Shown here: in pieces, positions 21,425 to 34,090 of the stretch
Layout of the letters: each line of letters starts with the position of its first letter
How positions within the stretch are numbered: the first letter of the stretch is position 1
Source: Rusavskia elegans
Lineage: Eukaryota > Ascomycota > Lecanoromycetes > Teloschistales > Teloschistaceae
DNA length: 64,000 nt
Direction: 5' to 3'
Assembly: GCA_011316305.1 (NCBI GenBank)
Contig: SAUG01000064.1
Span: forward strand, 62,001-126,000
Notes under the pieces: generated by a model
What the model was told of the DNA's origin: nothing
What the model saw: the letters and a program-made list of their open reading frames with translations, nothing else
Database searches by the model: none
Program-made: the position numbers and the translations under genes

Positions 21425-24400
21425 ATGGCCGCAATACAGCGGTGAGTAGTCGATAGGCTCCATCCAAGCACCTCTCGTTAACTCGGTGCGTAGGAAACCA
21501 TGCAAAAATCTTTGGGACGGCCACTGCAAGTTTGGTGCCAGATGCCGCTTCAGTCATGATCCGACCACACCCTGCTACCATTTCCTGACTCGTGATGGTT
21601 GTCGCAATGGCGAAGACTGCTTCTTCTCCCACGAACAGCCCTCATCCCGAACGAAATTTGCACCTGCCTCAAGCGCCGACTCGGACTACGAAACACGCTT
21701 TCGGCAGTGGACCTACCTGATACCAAAGGATCGCCGGGAACGAGGACATCGCCAGGGACCGGACATCACTACTTTCTTCAAGGCCGGATGGGACTTGCTC
21801 GTTCTATCAGACGCAGGGAGTCAACAACGGCTGATCAAGAAGCTTGCCAGCGAGGAAGGACTGTATATGATCAAGTCAATGACGCAAGCTATGGATATCG
21901 ATGAACAAGAGGATGGGGAAGCGCTCTTACTCTTTCACAAGGCGGTCCTTCCATTCTTTCAACTCATGTCTCACCGGGAAATAGCATCATCATTGGTTCT
22001 AGAGCACTCCGTCGAGCAGATCTACAATTTTCTTTACGGAAGTGGTGGACATCGAGGCGTCCAAATATTCCGTTTTTCCGCCAAAGTCATCTCAATAATG
22101 GTGACCGAAGATGACGACGACGAAGAACACCGAAAGCGTGGAACGGTGCTAAGACCATGTCTCGCTGTGATGGAGCGTCTAGTCGAGCTGAACCAAGGTG
22201 CCTTGTTGCACCAGGACTTCATCCCAATCGTCGAAACAATCTCTTCTTGTACCGATCCCCACAAACTGTTCCCGGACTCTCGGCGCAGTCTAGACAAGAT
22301 TAGACTTCGACTAGGCTTGGGCTCATTGATTCCTTCAGCCATGACATCGAAGCAGGCAGCTGCCCCAACGGCAACCTTCAAGTTTCATCATGATCTACCA
22401 GGAAACTTATCTAGCGACGGCCCTCGACATGACAATGATCACCAGGACATCAAAGACATTCATATACTGCCAACGGAGGAAGAGATTAATTCTTCACGGC
22501 TAGAATATCTACCTTTCAACAACGCGACCAACAGCCATCTTCCTGGCTTGCCAGGTCTACTTGACCGACATTTCCGTCTTCTGCGAGAGGATGCCATCGG
22601 TGGCTTACGTGACGCTGTAAGGCGGGAAGCCGAACGTTTGGAAACGGGCACCTTCCAGGCGATGTCCCCAAAACAGCGCAATGGGGAACGTACGTATGTC
22701 CACCAGGATCTAAAACTTCGTCGTTGGGAAGCAGACAGGAGAAAGGGTCTGCAGCTGGTGGCAGATTTTGCCCAGCCGATTGCGGTGTCAAAGATTGGCG
22801 AGCGCCAACGCAAGGAATGGTGGGAGAGCAGTAGAAGGCTGCAGCCGACAAGCCTTGTTTGTCTTGTAAGCTCGACTGGTCACAACATCTTTTGTCTTGT
22901 CTGCGATCCTACCCCGACAGCCCCAAGCCACAAAAAGCAACGGGATGACGATCGATCAGAGGCGGCCCAGACACTTGCTGCCGAGTTGGATTACCACAGA
23001 AAGAAGACTGAAATGCCGAGTCTCCATAAGAACGACAATCGAGCTGCCGTGATGCTTACACTGGTTGACAACACTTCAAAGCATATCAAATGGATTAGCC
23101 GGCTTTTCATCAAAGTCAATTCCACGGTGAGGATGTCACTGGTTGAGTTTCCTGGTGTCTTACTACCAACATTCCAACCGACTTTACAAGCTCTTCAAGG
23201 TATGAGCAAACGACTGGACCTCCCATTCGCAGATTATCTGGCCCCGCAAGGAGCGGAGATAGGCACAAGAAACGTCCCTCCACCTTTGTACCTACAACGT
23301 AATGACTTCGCGCTTGATCTGAGTCCTTTGACCGACGGTGAACCCCTGACACTGTCAACACAACAGCCCTTCGATCGCGAGACTTTCAATGAGTGTACCA
23401 GTCTGGATGAAGCTCAGCAAACAGCCGTCCTTCATGCGCTCAACAGCAGCTTGGCATTGATCCAAGGCCCGCCCGGTACCGGCAAGAGCTACACCGGGGT
23501 ATCTATCATCAAGGTACTACTACACAATCGAGAAGCCGCTGGATTAGGACCAGTCATTTGCGTCTGCTATACCAATCACGCGTTGGACCAGCTCCTCGAA
23601 CACCTGGTGCAAGATGGGATCAAACAGATAGTCCGCATTGGTTCACGGTCCAAGTCGGAATTGCTACAGGAAGTGAACCTCCACGATCTAGCTCAGCAGA
23701 TCCCCCAAACCAAGGACGAAGGGTATGAAAAGTACGTGTTGTATCAGCAGCTTAGTTCTTGCATAGGCGAAATTGAGACTCTGCTCAGAGATCTCAATGC
23801 CCCTGACTCCGACGATAGCTTGAGATCCTATCTAGAAGGATGCTGGCCCAGGCACTTCAAGCAGCTTTTCGAATCAGACATGCTGGATGACGGCTTTAAG
23901 TTGGTGCCGCGACGAAACAAAGGCATCATTAGCTATTGGTTAAGGAGCGCTGATCCAGAGAACACAAGAGACCTTCCCCTGAACACACTTCACGGAATAC
24001 CTCTGGATGGCATGCCTATCTCTGAACGAAGACGCCTCCATGCGCACTGGATGCACAAACGTACCAAGCAGCTGGGTGAGCAGGTCAACAAAGCCTTGGA
24101 AGCATACCAACAGACACGAGAAGAACTGGATATGTACTACAAGGAGCAGCAACGGCGTGCTCTTTGTGAGGCCAATATCATTGGAGTCACGACGTCTGGC
24201 CTGGCGAGGAATCTCGACGTCCTTCGTCATCTGAATTCAAAAGTCATGATATGCGAAGAAGCAGGCGAGGTTCTGGAAGCACATACTCTCACCGCACTAC
24301 TACCCTCCGTACAGCATGCCATACTTATCGGTGATCATGAACAGCTCCGTCCACAAGTCAAGAACTACGATCTGTGCCATGAGAACCCCCGAGGCAAACA

Positions 24401-27389
24401 CCTAGCGCTTGACATTTCACTATTCGAACGTCTGGTGAGACAAGGGTCTGATATGAACAACCCGGCAATGCCGTACAGCCGACTCAAGATCCAGCGAAGG
24501 ATGCACCCCTCCATAGCTGATCTGATCAGGCGCACTATATACCTTGATTTAGAGGATCACATCACAGTAAAACAGTATCGAGGTATCGATGGCATGGCAG
24601 ATCGTTTGTTCTGGCTGAACCACAACAGCCGGGAAGATGGTGCAGACCTTACACAAGCTCATTCTGATTCCAAGAGCAACGACTTCGAGGTTGGCATTGT
24701 GTCGGCTTTGGCTTCTCATCTCATGCGTCAAGGGACGTACGCCGCTGGGGACATCACAGTCTTGACACCATACGTACGGCAGTTGCAGAAACTTCGCCGG
24801 TCCTTAGGCGAGATGTTCGAAATCGTAATGAATGAGAGAGACTCTCAAGCACTGGAAGAACAGGAGAATGCTGAAGACCAGGCTATAACCACCATAGCAC
24901 CTCCTGTGAAGAAAACACAACTGCTGAGTGCCCTTAGGGTGGCAACAGTAGATAACTTCCAAGGCGAAGAAGCTAAAGTTGTTATCCTGTCGTTCGTACG
25001 CTCTAACGCCGAAGGAAAGTGTGGGTTTCTACGGACATCGAACCGCATCAATGTTGCCTTAAGTCGTGCGCGGCACGGCATGTACATTGTTGGAGACGCT
25101 CAGACAGCCTGCTCGGTACCTATGTGGGCAGAAATCATCAGCATCTTACAGTCAAGGGATTGCATAGGGGAAAGCCTGGCGCTGTGCTGCCCTCGACATC
25201 CCAATGACCCTATCAAGGTCAAAACACCCGACGATTTCGCGATCTTGTCCCCTGAAGGTGGCTGCAACAAGCGGTGTTCTTCGCGACTGCATTGTGGACA
25301 CGCATGTCCTAACAAGTGTCACAGCGAGGCCTTGCATCTGGTTGTTCGCTGTCTCGAGCGTTGCTCGCGCACGAAGGAGGGTTGTAATCATGCATGCCCG
25401 AAGCCTTGCGGGGATCCCTGCGACACCAAATGTGAGGTCACAGTGGCGAATGTACAGCTACCCTGTGGGCATGATGCCAGTGTACCTTGTCATCAGGCCC
25501 AGCATCCCGAATTGGTTCGTTGCCAAGTCAAGGAAATGCACACGATGTCAGGCTGCGGTCACGAGATTCTCATTCGATGCGGCGACGATCCTGTTGCCGA
25601 TGATATACAATGCACGGGCACATGCGGAACACCGTTGGCTTGTGGACATGATTGTAAGAAACCTTGCACGACGTGCCACACTCGTATCGACGGGCGCGTC
25701 GTGGAAACAGAGCATGGCAAGTGTACCTCCCGCTGTGGTCGGCCTTACACAACGTGTAGCCATGATTGCAAGAGCAGTTGTCACGGAGACGAGCCATGCC
25801 CGCTGTGTAACGAGCCTTGTCAAGTGCAGTGCCACCATTCACGCTGTGCCAAACGCTGCCACGAACCGTGCGTGCCTTGTGTCGAGAATTGTACCTGGAC
25901 CTGTCCTCATGGACAATGTCAAATGCCGTGCGCGGTTCCCTGTGACCGACTTCCCTGCGCGGAACGATGCTCCAAGTTTCTCTCATGCGGACATCAATGT
26001 CCTTCTGTGTGTGGAGAAGCGTGCCCTCAATCTAAGTATTGCCAGGTTTGTGGTGATCAACATATCAAATCGAGTATGGTTGATTACTACGAGGCACTCA
26101 CTTACTCAGAGATCGACCTGGATACAGATCCTTGCATCTTCCCTTCCTGTGGACACGTTATTACTCGAGAAAACTTGGACCAGCATATGGACATGAAGGA
26201 TTTCTACGAATACGGTATCGATGAATCGGGAGCTGAGATCATCACAGCAGCAAAGGACACTTCTCAGCCATTGTCCATCATGGTGCAGAAGAGCTGTCCC
26301 GCTTGTCGAGCACCTATACGAAACATCCATCGCTATGGACGCATTGCACGACGAGCGTGGATTGACGAAGCGACGAAGAAGTTCATCATCTGGGCTAACG
26401 CAGGTTTTGTGCCCATGGCTTCTCGCATGAGTGAAGTTGAAAAACAGTTCCAGTCCCAGGCCGAAGACACTCGCGAGCAGGACAACCTCACAGAAACCCT
26501 CAAAACCTACTTCATGACAGGGGCGCGGTTGTCCCTCGAGGAATCTTCGGACAGTCAGATACGCACAATCGCCAATTTGACCAAGAAAAACAAGCGCTTT
26601 CAGGGTGGACTACGGCTACGGACTGCTATCAAGGTCTTCCTCTCTCAGGTCAACGAGAAGGAGCAACCCTTCAGCCGAATCTACGATCTTGTCCAAGATG
26701 CCAAACGTCATAAAGGTATCGAAGGAACCATGAAGTGGACGCCAGAGGTATTGCAAACGCGCAATCGACTTCTCGCGACTGTACTTCTCCTCCGATGTGA
26801 ATATGCCATCATATCTAATTTCCTGTCCGCCTGCAAAGGGATCGCAGCAGCTATCAGTATCGACTTTCGGGATGTTCAAAAGGCCTGCGAACGCTTAATC
26901 AAAGAGTCCCAAATCAGAAATCAACCAGCTAACGAAGCTGAAGGCCATCTCTTCTGGGCTCGCTTCACAGCTCTGCAACGTAGCATGTCTGCCTCGGTCC
27001 CCGATGGCTCTCAACTCCTCCTCACCGCGCGAGAACGCCTCCAGACAGCCAGACAGCTCTGTACCCGATACCAGGGTCAAACAGCCGGAATGCTTTCGGA
27101 AGTCCAAGACATCGAGAAGGCGCTCCGTGACTCAAATTTTTATACGTCTGTCACCAACGAAGAGAAGGCTGCCGTCTACGCAGCTATGGCTTCGGACTTC
27201 CGCGGGACTGGTCATTGGTACTACTGTGAGAACGGTCATCCATTTACTGTCGGCGAGTGTGGGATGCCCATGCAGACTTCTCGATGCCCGCAGTGCGGAG
27301 CGGCGGTGGGCGGGCAGCAGCATCAGGCTGTTGAGGGCGTACGTCGGGCTGCAGATATGGACGAGCAGTTTGGGAGGCTTCATGTTTGA
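21425..27389 (+). CDS. CCCH and NFX1 zinc-finger SF1 helicase, 1970 aa (Hrr1/SAD-3/ZNFX1-like)
   Basis: Exon 1 is 21425-21441 (ATG plus 14 nt) and exon 2 is 21494-27389. The 52-nt intron (GTGAGT...TGCGTAG) joins in phase, and no other ATG precedes the first zinc finger. Residues 8-50 hold two CCCH fingers (C-x7-C-x5-C-x3-H, C-x8-C-x5-C-x3-H). The UPF1-like SF1 helicase follows: Walker A GPPGTGKS at about 663, Walker B CEEAGE at about 925, QGEE and the arginine-rich motif VALSRARHG near 1180-1200. Residues 1260-1530 form a Cys/His array of NFX1-type fingers. The C-terminus (about 1913-1942) is an RZ-type finger (YYCENGHPFTVGECGMP). Relatives act in RNA silencing: fission yeast Hrr1 in RNAi heterochromatin, Neurospora SAD-3 in meiotic silencing, animal ZNFX1. 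A nuclear or perinuclear RNA helicase role is inferred. Confidence 0.93.
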
Positions 27390-27971
27390 AAGGTTCACAA
27401 TAATGGTGCCCCAGGGATGTATCAGCTGTTGGCTGTCAGGATAGGTCCTTATTGTAGGGGCTTTAGCGAAAACAGGAATGTGTAAGGCGTGGATAAAATC
27501 TCCTTCGCTGCTTCGAATGGGAGTTTTACCTTCCCTGCTATGGCATGTGATTCGGGGGCTTGTCATGTTGATAGTCAAACGCTGTAACGGGTATGCAATA
27601 TCTGGTACCTCGATAGATCTTTCTCTTAGGACCATCAATCCCTTCTTATTATCTAGCCAGTACTTGACTCATTCCTGGTTTGAAGTGGCCCACTCATACT
27701 GCAGTTGATTTTCAATACAGCCAGAGAGGCGGTATCGGCTTAAGTATAAGTAATACGCTACAGTCGTTTGGGGAACATGATGGGTGAAGATAAGGAACGT
27801 ATATGTATTAAGCGACCCTTCAACGAACCTAAAAGGTTCCATGGGTTTCCTGCGCACGTCAACCAAAGTTCGACCAAACGCCACAACGGCTTGAAAAGTC
27901 CATCCATCGCTCCCTAAATTCTCTGTTCCTCCATTCCATTCACCGTACAGACAACCCAAGAATTCCGCACT
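27390..27971. other. Intergenic region
   Basis: This contains the 3' flank of the helicase gene and the upstream region of the next gene. A 102-codon minus-strand frame (27669-27977) exists but has no domain or splice support, and it overlaps the start of the neighbouring gene. Confidence 0.4.
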
Positions 27972-28755
27972 ATGCACCGCTCTCTCCGCACAATTCCAAT
28001 GACCCGACTTCCCAGACCATTACACCGAACTATAAAAACCATATCTGGGAAGCTCATGTTGACTCTTTCTAAAAAAACCGTCTATTTTTCCCCACCCCTC
28101 ACCAAGTTCCCCTCCAAACTAGCCTTCATCAAACCCTGCCGATGCTGGCAGTTGCGCCCCTACATCGATTTCGATCCCGATGGAAAATACACTCTTCCCT
28201 GCGATCGCTCATATCGCCTCATTGGAGATGAGAGCGATTATCTCTCCTTTCAGACATGCGATCTTGGGGAGGTAGCCGTTGGAAAAAACGGGCTGCTTGA
28301 TCCTGAAACTGCCTGTAAGACTGACCATTGCGGCATCCTACAGATCCGATTTACACAAACAGATATCAAGCTCGCTAACCTAAAATACGTATCTAGTCTT
28401 CCAGCTATTCGGAACCACGTGCTTGAAATTCCTGTCGTTCGGGTGGTCGCTTAACGATATCCTTTGGCACATCCATGACGCATTCAAATTCCCTCGCTCG
28501 TATACGGGACCAGAGCAGTACCATATCTGGACCATACCTGAAGGTATACACATTATCTTCACCTCATGCTATCATGTCAAATCCACCAAGAGTATGCTGA
28601 CAGCTCGAATAATATAGGGACGCCACTACCGCGTGGACTTCTCCTCCGTCCACTTTCCCATATATCGAGCAATGATAAGCCCGCTCAAGCCTCCCCTATC
28701 GCAAAGGGTGATAGACTGGCGAGTGCTTATTATCTCGATATCTCTACGGCGATGA
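27972..28755 (+). CDS. Hypothetical protein, ~219 aa, three exons
   Basis: Exons 27972-28314, 28397-28575 and 28618-28755. Intron 1 (82 nt) has GTAAGA, CGCTAACC and ATCTAG. Intron 2 (42 nt) has a weak GTCAAA donor but a good GCTGAC branch site and ATATAG acceptor. Phases are 1 and 0. The splicing removes every internal stop, which supports the model. The N-terminus is basic and could be a mitochondrial presequence (MHRSLRTIPMTRLPRPLHR). Folded-looking parts include FGWSLNDILWHIHDAFKF and EQYHIWTIPEGIHIIF. Family not recognised. Confidence 0.55.
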
Positions 28756-29231
28756 CGTTGCAGGAACTGAATGGCGCTTTGGATTGTTTGCTTGATACGT
28801 ATGGGGTGGCGATGCCGATATCGCAGTGGAGGTGTTGTGCATTTGGGAATAGTGCGTCCAGGCGTGTTTGTAACGTTTGCAGGCGTAGGTAGTCTAGTTT
28901 GATCAACGTATAACCTTTTCACTATCAAATGCTGTACGCCCAACTATGTAGGCATTCGGTAGCTTGTAAAACTTAGAGCGGTGCCCTGCCAAAGCTTCAG
29001 CTACAATAACGTAACAGATACGACTGTAGGAGGTGAAGTGCTAGGTAGCTTTAGTTAGTAGGAAATGCACCCCAGCCGACGTCGTGATCTATTAACCCAT
29101 GACGGTGAGTGAGAAACAAGAATGACTTGTGTGAAAAATGAAACGCTGTGTGGCCCATGATCAAAACACGGTATTTTCGAAAAAGAGTTCCTTTAAGAAC
29201 CCAGACTGCACACCAATTCGCATGTTCTTGG

Positions 29232-29806
29232 TCAACGACGCAAGCCAAGCCTTTTCATCTCGCAAATCATGATGCTGGTCCACCAATTCCTAATCTCATT
29301 TGATGTCTCAACCCCATTCCTGTGTTGTGCCCAGTGCCTTAGAGCTGATCCTGATAAGGCGGGACCCATACCCTCCGTGTTTGTAGTACAATGGTCCTCC
29401 TCGATGATGACCGAGATTGCGAAACTTTGCTGTGTTCTTCGGACTGTATATAGTAGCCGAATATCTCGGTCTATAAGGTCTTGAGATAACATTAATATGA
29501 CCAACTCGAGGTTCGGAAAGTCTTCTTTATCATCCTCGGTGAACCGACTTTTGCGACTTTTCGACAAAGGCAGCCGTTCGATAGCTGGCAAGTCCAAGTC
29601 CAGATACCGAATGAGCCCAAAGCAACGCGGGGACAAGTTGTAGCAAAAGTACGAGAAGTCCTTCCAACAATCTTGCACAGAGAAACTCCATGTGTTGAGC
29701 CCATACAGTATAGGCCGGCTTCCTGCCAGATGGTGTTGCTGGTCCAGATGAGGTCTGGTGTTATTGTGAACGGTGTCGATGGCGAGTTTTCGATTGTCGG
29801 CCGCAA
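29232..29806 (-). pseudogene. 2EXR/F-box-like fungal protein, frameshifted
   Basis: The segment PILYGLNTWSFSVQDCWKDF is a close match to EASPIFCGFNRFTFRGADCWEDF of the divergent gene at 30263-30984, so the two are paralogues. The residues before it (TPDLIWTSNTIWQEA) lie one frame off, with no intron signals between, near 29720. The C-terminal part (to 29232) is open: DLPAIERLPLSK, FPNLELVILMLS, NEIRNWWTSIMICEMK. Proteins of this type have an N-terminal motif such as LPxEIRxxIY and are abundant, rapidly evolving and mostly uncharacterised in ascomycetes. The N-terminal motif is not found here, so the copy is truncated as well as shifted. Confidence 0.6.
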
Positions 29807-30262
29807 GTCATCGCTATCGATATTGGATGTTCATTGACCAAGTATAGGGAGTAGATCTTGTTTCGTATCTCAACGGGGAGACCGCGGAAAGGAACGGGCT
29901 TTCTCATCTTTCGCTCATATGCGCCAGTTGGTTGTTCGGGAATTCATGGATATAACTTCCCGCTCGGCCCGCAGCAGGTCCGTCGTGATCAAAGAGACTA
30001 GCTAAGGGGTAGACTGCCAATAGAGAGACAAGCAGACAAGATCTTTCAAGTGGAAGAATACAAAGCGTTCACAGCTGGTCAGCTGATCGGCAGAACTCGC
30101 TCGGCTGTCGCTCACGCGCTTAAGGAGTCTGCCGCGCGTCCTAGCCCCCACGTCTCCACTTTCTCCTTTAACGTAAAGCGAAGATCCCAGAAGCCACTCA
30201 GTGGAACACTATCAGCCCGAAGGACTTACCGAGAAATCGAGCATCCACGGGCCTTCGATATC

Positions 30263-30984
30263 ATGGCGGAGCCACGAGATCGTCTCTCGTTCTGTGGTCT
30301 CCCTGCTGAAGTACGAATCCAGATCTATCGGCTGTGTCTGATCGACCCAAGTCCCATTGCTATCGTCGCCAAAAGATGTTGGGATCCTAAGCCCTGGCGC
30401 TTTGAGAAGCTGAGGCGTCAAGATATACTTGGTTCCGCAGACTTGCAGCTTGAAGTCCCAGAATACCTCCCACTAGCGGGTAATCTTACGCCGAACCTGA
30501 TCCAAGTCTGTCGCACCGTCTATGCCGAAGCTTCACCAATCTTTTGTGGCTTCAACAGGTTCACTTTCAGAGGAGCTGACTGCTGGGAGGACTTTTTAAC
30601 TTCGACTATTATTTGACCAGATATAGCCACCAACATATCAGCAAGTTGGAACTTCTTCTCCCAACCATAGAACGCACTGTCCGGAACGGTGACAGCTACA
30701 TCAAAATACCTTTCAGTCAAACTAGCAAAGACGGTCTTAGATATCTCGGAAAACTCACCAATCTCAAGGAGATCACTTTGCTGGCCTCTTGGTATATCCC
30801 CTTCGAAGTTATCGAGCTCTTGCAAATCATACGCGAGAACCAACGCGGGCTCAGGGTAACAGTCGAGTACTGGGGTGATTCTATCTATCTTCGGCCAACA
30901 GATTCCGATAAGGAACCGCTGTTGTGGATCGACCATGCGCTGTTTACAATATCACGGACCTGGGGTTGGAAATTCAGTGAATGA
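30263..30984 (+). pseudogene. 2EXR/F-box-like fungal protein with a one-base frameshift
   Basis: The frame from ATG 30263 shows the typical start (FCGLPAEVRIQIYRLCLIDP) and the 'CRTVYAEASPIFCGFNRFTF' block. It then stops at 30614. The continuation (YYLTRYSHQHISKLELLLP, then LTNLKEITLLASWYIPF, ending RTWGWKFSE at 30984) is in the next frame. Reading DFLNFDYYL across 30590-30612 would need one extra base, and no GT donor is available there. Thus either a real frameshift or a sequencing error separates the two halves. It lies head to head with its paralogue at 29232-29806. Confidence 0.65.
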
Positions 30985-31290
30985 CCAAAAGTGCTGCAAC
31001 CGAGGTTCACTGAGAACAAAAAGTGCGTTTCGAGGGTGGCCTTGGTGTCACTGGCTCACTTGAAGATTCATCTCAGCCGTTGCGTCCATCGGTGCCAAAC
31101 GCCAGTGCGCCCAGTCATGGTTGTTTGATGATACACGAACGGGAATCGAACGCTCATTGGGAGTATATGTATTGAAACATCAATCATGGTATTTGCTCAT
31201 TCTTCCAGGTATGATGCACCTTGTGAAGGAATATAGGGTCAGGCTGCCCAGTCAATTGATCAGGCCTGACAAAACATCGCCTTCTCCTAC

Positions 31291-31539
31291 ATGGCTTCAG
31301 AGCAGAATGTTGCAGGCGATGTATCGATTTATGATTCCTTGATATCGATGTACGACCAGCATGGTCGTCCTAAGTTACAAACAACAAGCTGCTTCGACAT
31401 GACCTCCACCAGATGGACGGTAGCTGAAAAAAATATTCTCCACCATGAGACAGACATACCCAGTCATATCACCCAGACATATAACCTAAACGTCAAGCAA
31501 CGAGTTGGATCATCAGCGCTTGGCTTCATGCCATCCTAG
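31291..31539 (+). CDS. Doubtful 82-codon frame
   Basis: An ATG opens a frame with balanced composition (MASEQNVAGDVSIYDSLIS, ending SALGFMPS). No splice sites, domain or conserved context support it. Confidence 0.2.
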   Translation: MASEQNVAGDVSIYDSLISMYDQHGRPKLQTTSCFDMTSTRWTVAEKNILHHETDIPSHITQTYNLNVKQRVGSSALGFMPS

Positions 31540-31642
31540 TTCACCATCCACCAATTTTCCCGGGCTGTGACAGAGGACTGGCAAAGACAGCAGCGGTAGC
31601 TACCGGTAGATCGATTTTTTCGCTCCCGGGACTACGACATGG

Positions 31643-33230
31643 TTAGTATTCTTGGATCCATCCGCAGCGACGTTGCTTACCAGGGTTGTGTTCGCTCTCC
31701 CTTACTAAGTCGTCGGCCTCGGGTTCGATCGGCGGCACACGATTGTCCAAGGGTACCCTGGGAGGCTCCATCGAATCATGAATGCTGAGTGGATTTTGGT
31801 TTGGGAATTGCGCTCTAAGCTCCCCCGCCCACATGTAGAACCATGATCGATGGAAATCATACTCCCAGTCCGGGAATTGCTGGTACCCAGCCGTGCTTCG
31901 ATTTATGTTTCGATTCAAGCAATATGTTCTCCACTGATCGTAACTCTTGTCAGTCATGGAAAATTGTCCTGTTGTGTAGGCATGAACAACGTCGCCGGTG
32001 GTGATATCTCGCGGAGGCTTGCTGTCGTCGTATTCGATCTCCTTCTCACTTATGCGTTTGATCTGATGGGTATACTTCAAAGGCTCGACCATCTCGGCAA
32101 TCTTTCTGAACTTTGTTCTGTATGTATCGGCTTTTTCATTATCTAGCACTGCAATGGCTTTAAGATCCGCGTCTGTCCAGCCAATTCGAATGTACCTTTC
32201 CTGCAACGCTTCCTCAGTTCTCGGTTCCCGGACATCTTTCTTCGGCGTGCTCTGCTCCGCCTTCTCTTTTCCTTTGCCAAGCATTTTGCGAAGCATCGTG
32301 AAGTCACCGTCGACGAGTCTCTGATCGTGGGTCCTGCGGGAAAGCGCTCTGAAGTAGAGGTTGGTTGACACGGCCGGAGTGATTCTGACAAGGGAATGAA
32401 GGATCCGAACAGGTTCTATATAGTCTCATCGTTGCGAGTATCCTCCAGTGCCTCAAGCAACTGATCCATGCCATGGGCAAGAATAAGCTGAGCCTTTCGT
32501 GATCGACATTCAGAAACATGTCTCACTAGTCCTGTTACAATGGCATCGAAATCGTGGGAAAGAGCATGCATCAGGATTGACATTCCCTCGAAGAGGAAAG
32601 GGGTCATAGTATCGGTATCGGTACCGTTCCTTGCTGATGATCTACCGTCACCCGAGGGGGTCTCAAGACGCTAAAGTCTCGATTTCCCTTACCTTTCTAT
32701 CCTTCGACGCTCGAGGGACGACAAACTCAACCGTTTCAGGAGACTCGACGGTTTCAGGGGTGTATGCTGTGTACATCCACGTAATCAAGCTGCTTTGCTT
32801 AAGGAAGTTTTTACCGCAAGGCGTCTCGATCAAGAGCCAAAAGAGCCGAGAACGTGTCGCGGCCGATCTGAGCAAACTTGTTTCAATAAGTTTCAGCCAT
32901 TTCAGATCGAGTAGGGGTACCCTTGACGGCGTCTTCGACATGCCCGCCTCTTGCATACCGCTGTTGTATTCAGAGCAGAATTGACACCTTCCATCAAAGG
33001 ACCGGTACTCACACGTCCGCGATCAACATGATCTAACGAGTCTGGGTAGGGCAGAGAAATACGTTTTCTAGCAGACGAAGAGATAGCCAGGAAGCAGATC
33101 GTAGTCTTCGCTGTCAAAACAAGCTCCTAGCCCGAATAAACTTACCCGTGCGTGCAACCCATTTCTCAAACCCCTGAAAAACGCACAGATCGGCCGTCCT
33201 GAGGCAAGCCACCTGCAACAGCAAGGTCAG
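31643..33230 (-). pseudogene. Eroded multi-exon hypothetical gene
   Basis: Coding segments follow one another on the minus strand. VFQGFEKWVARTG (about 33160) joins through a good intron (GTAAGT...GACAG) to ICFLAISSSARKRISLPYPD. A second good intron (GTGAGT...AACAG) leads to RYARGGHVEDAVKGTPTRSE. That frame meets TGA at about 32885 and TAA soon after, though protein-like sequence continues (FAQIGRDTFSALLALDRDAL). Further on, LVRHVSECRSRKAQLILAHG (32416-32607) runs into a shifted frame (YIEPVRILHSLVRITP, KYTHQIKRISEKEIEYDD) that stays open to 31643. The join near 32420 needs one base. This is a gene with intact old splice sites but nonsense and frameshift lesions. Family not recognised. Confidence 0.5.
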
Positions 33231-34090
33231 GGGCTCCAAGGAGCTCAGGCGTGGCATCGAAAGCATCTTCGACACAGTATTACATGCCTTCTCGTCTAGA
33301 ACTACTCTGAGAGGATCCTTATTACAGAGTCAATAAAACATCACATGATTCAAGCCTGGATCATGAACGAATAATTTGTGCTTCTGGCGAGTGTGGAGAC
33401 ACAATCAATACTGTCGCGACCACGATGCCACCACTTTCAGGGGTAACCTAGCTTGGGCTCAACGTGCTCTCTTAAACCTACCACTTAAGACCGTGCCACT
33501 GATAAATACAACTCGATCCAACTTGCCTTTGGTCTAACGCAAGAGGCTTGTGCGATACTACTGGCTTTACGCTCGACCCACCCTCCGTGTCCGCGATTAT
33601 CTTGGCCATGGGACAACGGGGAGAGCAGAAGACGCACCAGGTGTTAATAGCAAAAAATACGACCTCGTGCATAAAGAAAATCGTGGTATAGGTTGCCATA
33701 CAACCATTCGATGTGTGCTGGCATTGACGTGCCATACATGTGCACCGCGGCGAGATGCGCGATAGGCGGGCCACGCACCACGACGGCTGCTTAATTATCT
33801 GGTTATCTATGTAAGAGCTTCCCGTCGTTTATCATCTACCTGCCGCGACATGGACTCGTCTAGCACAAAAGTTCTGTGTCAAGCCCAAGACTGACATCTA
33901 CCAAACAACATTCTCCCCAAGATCAGAGTCCTTACAGACCACTTCGATGTCTTGTACACTTGACATCAATTCTTCCATAACCCACCCAGACTACTCGCCT
34001 TCTTTGAGCAGTCTTGCTGCTTCAAATGCCGGTTGCTTTGTCTTCACCTCCATCCAAACGCAAGTCTTTCAAATCCGACCCAATCTCTTC

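Noticed and set aside
25204..26196. A 330-codon plus-strand frame inside the helicase gene
   Set aside because: It is a shadow frame of the NFX1 zinc-finger array, whose Cys/His-rich codons keep other frames open.
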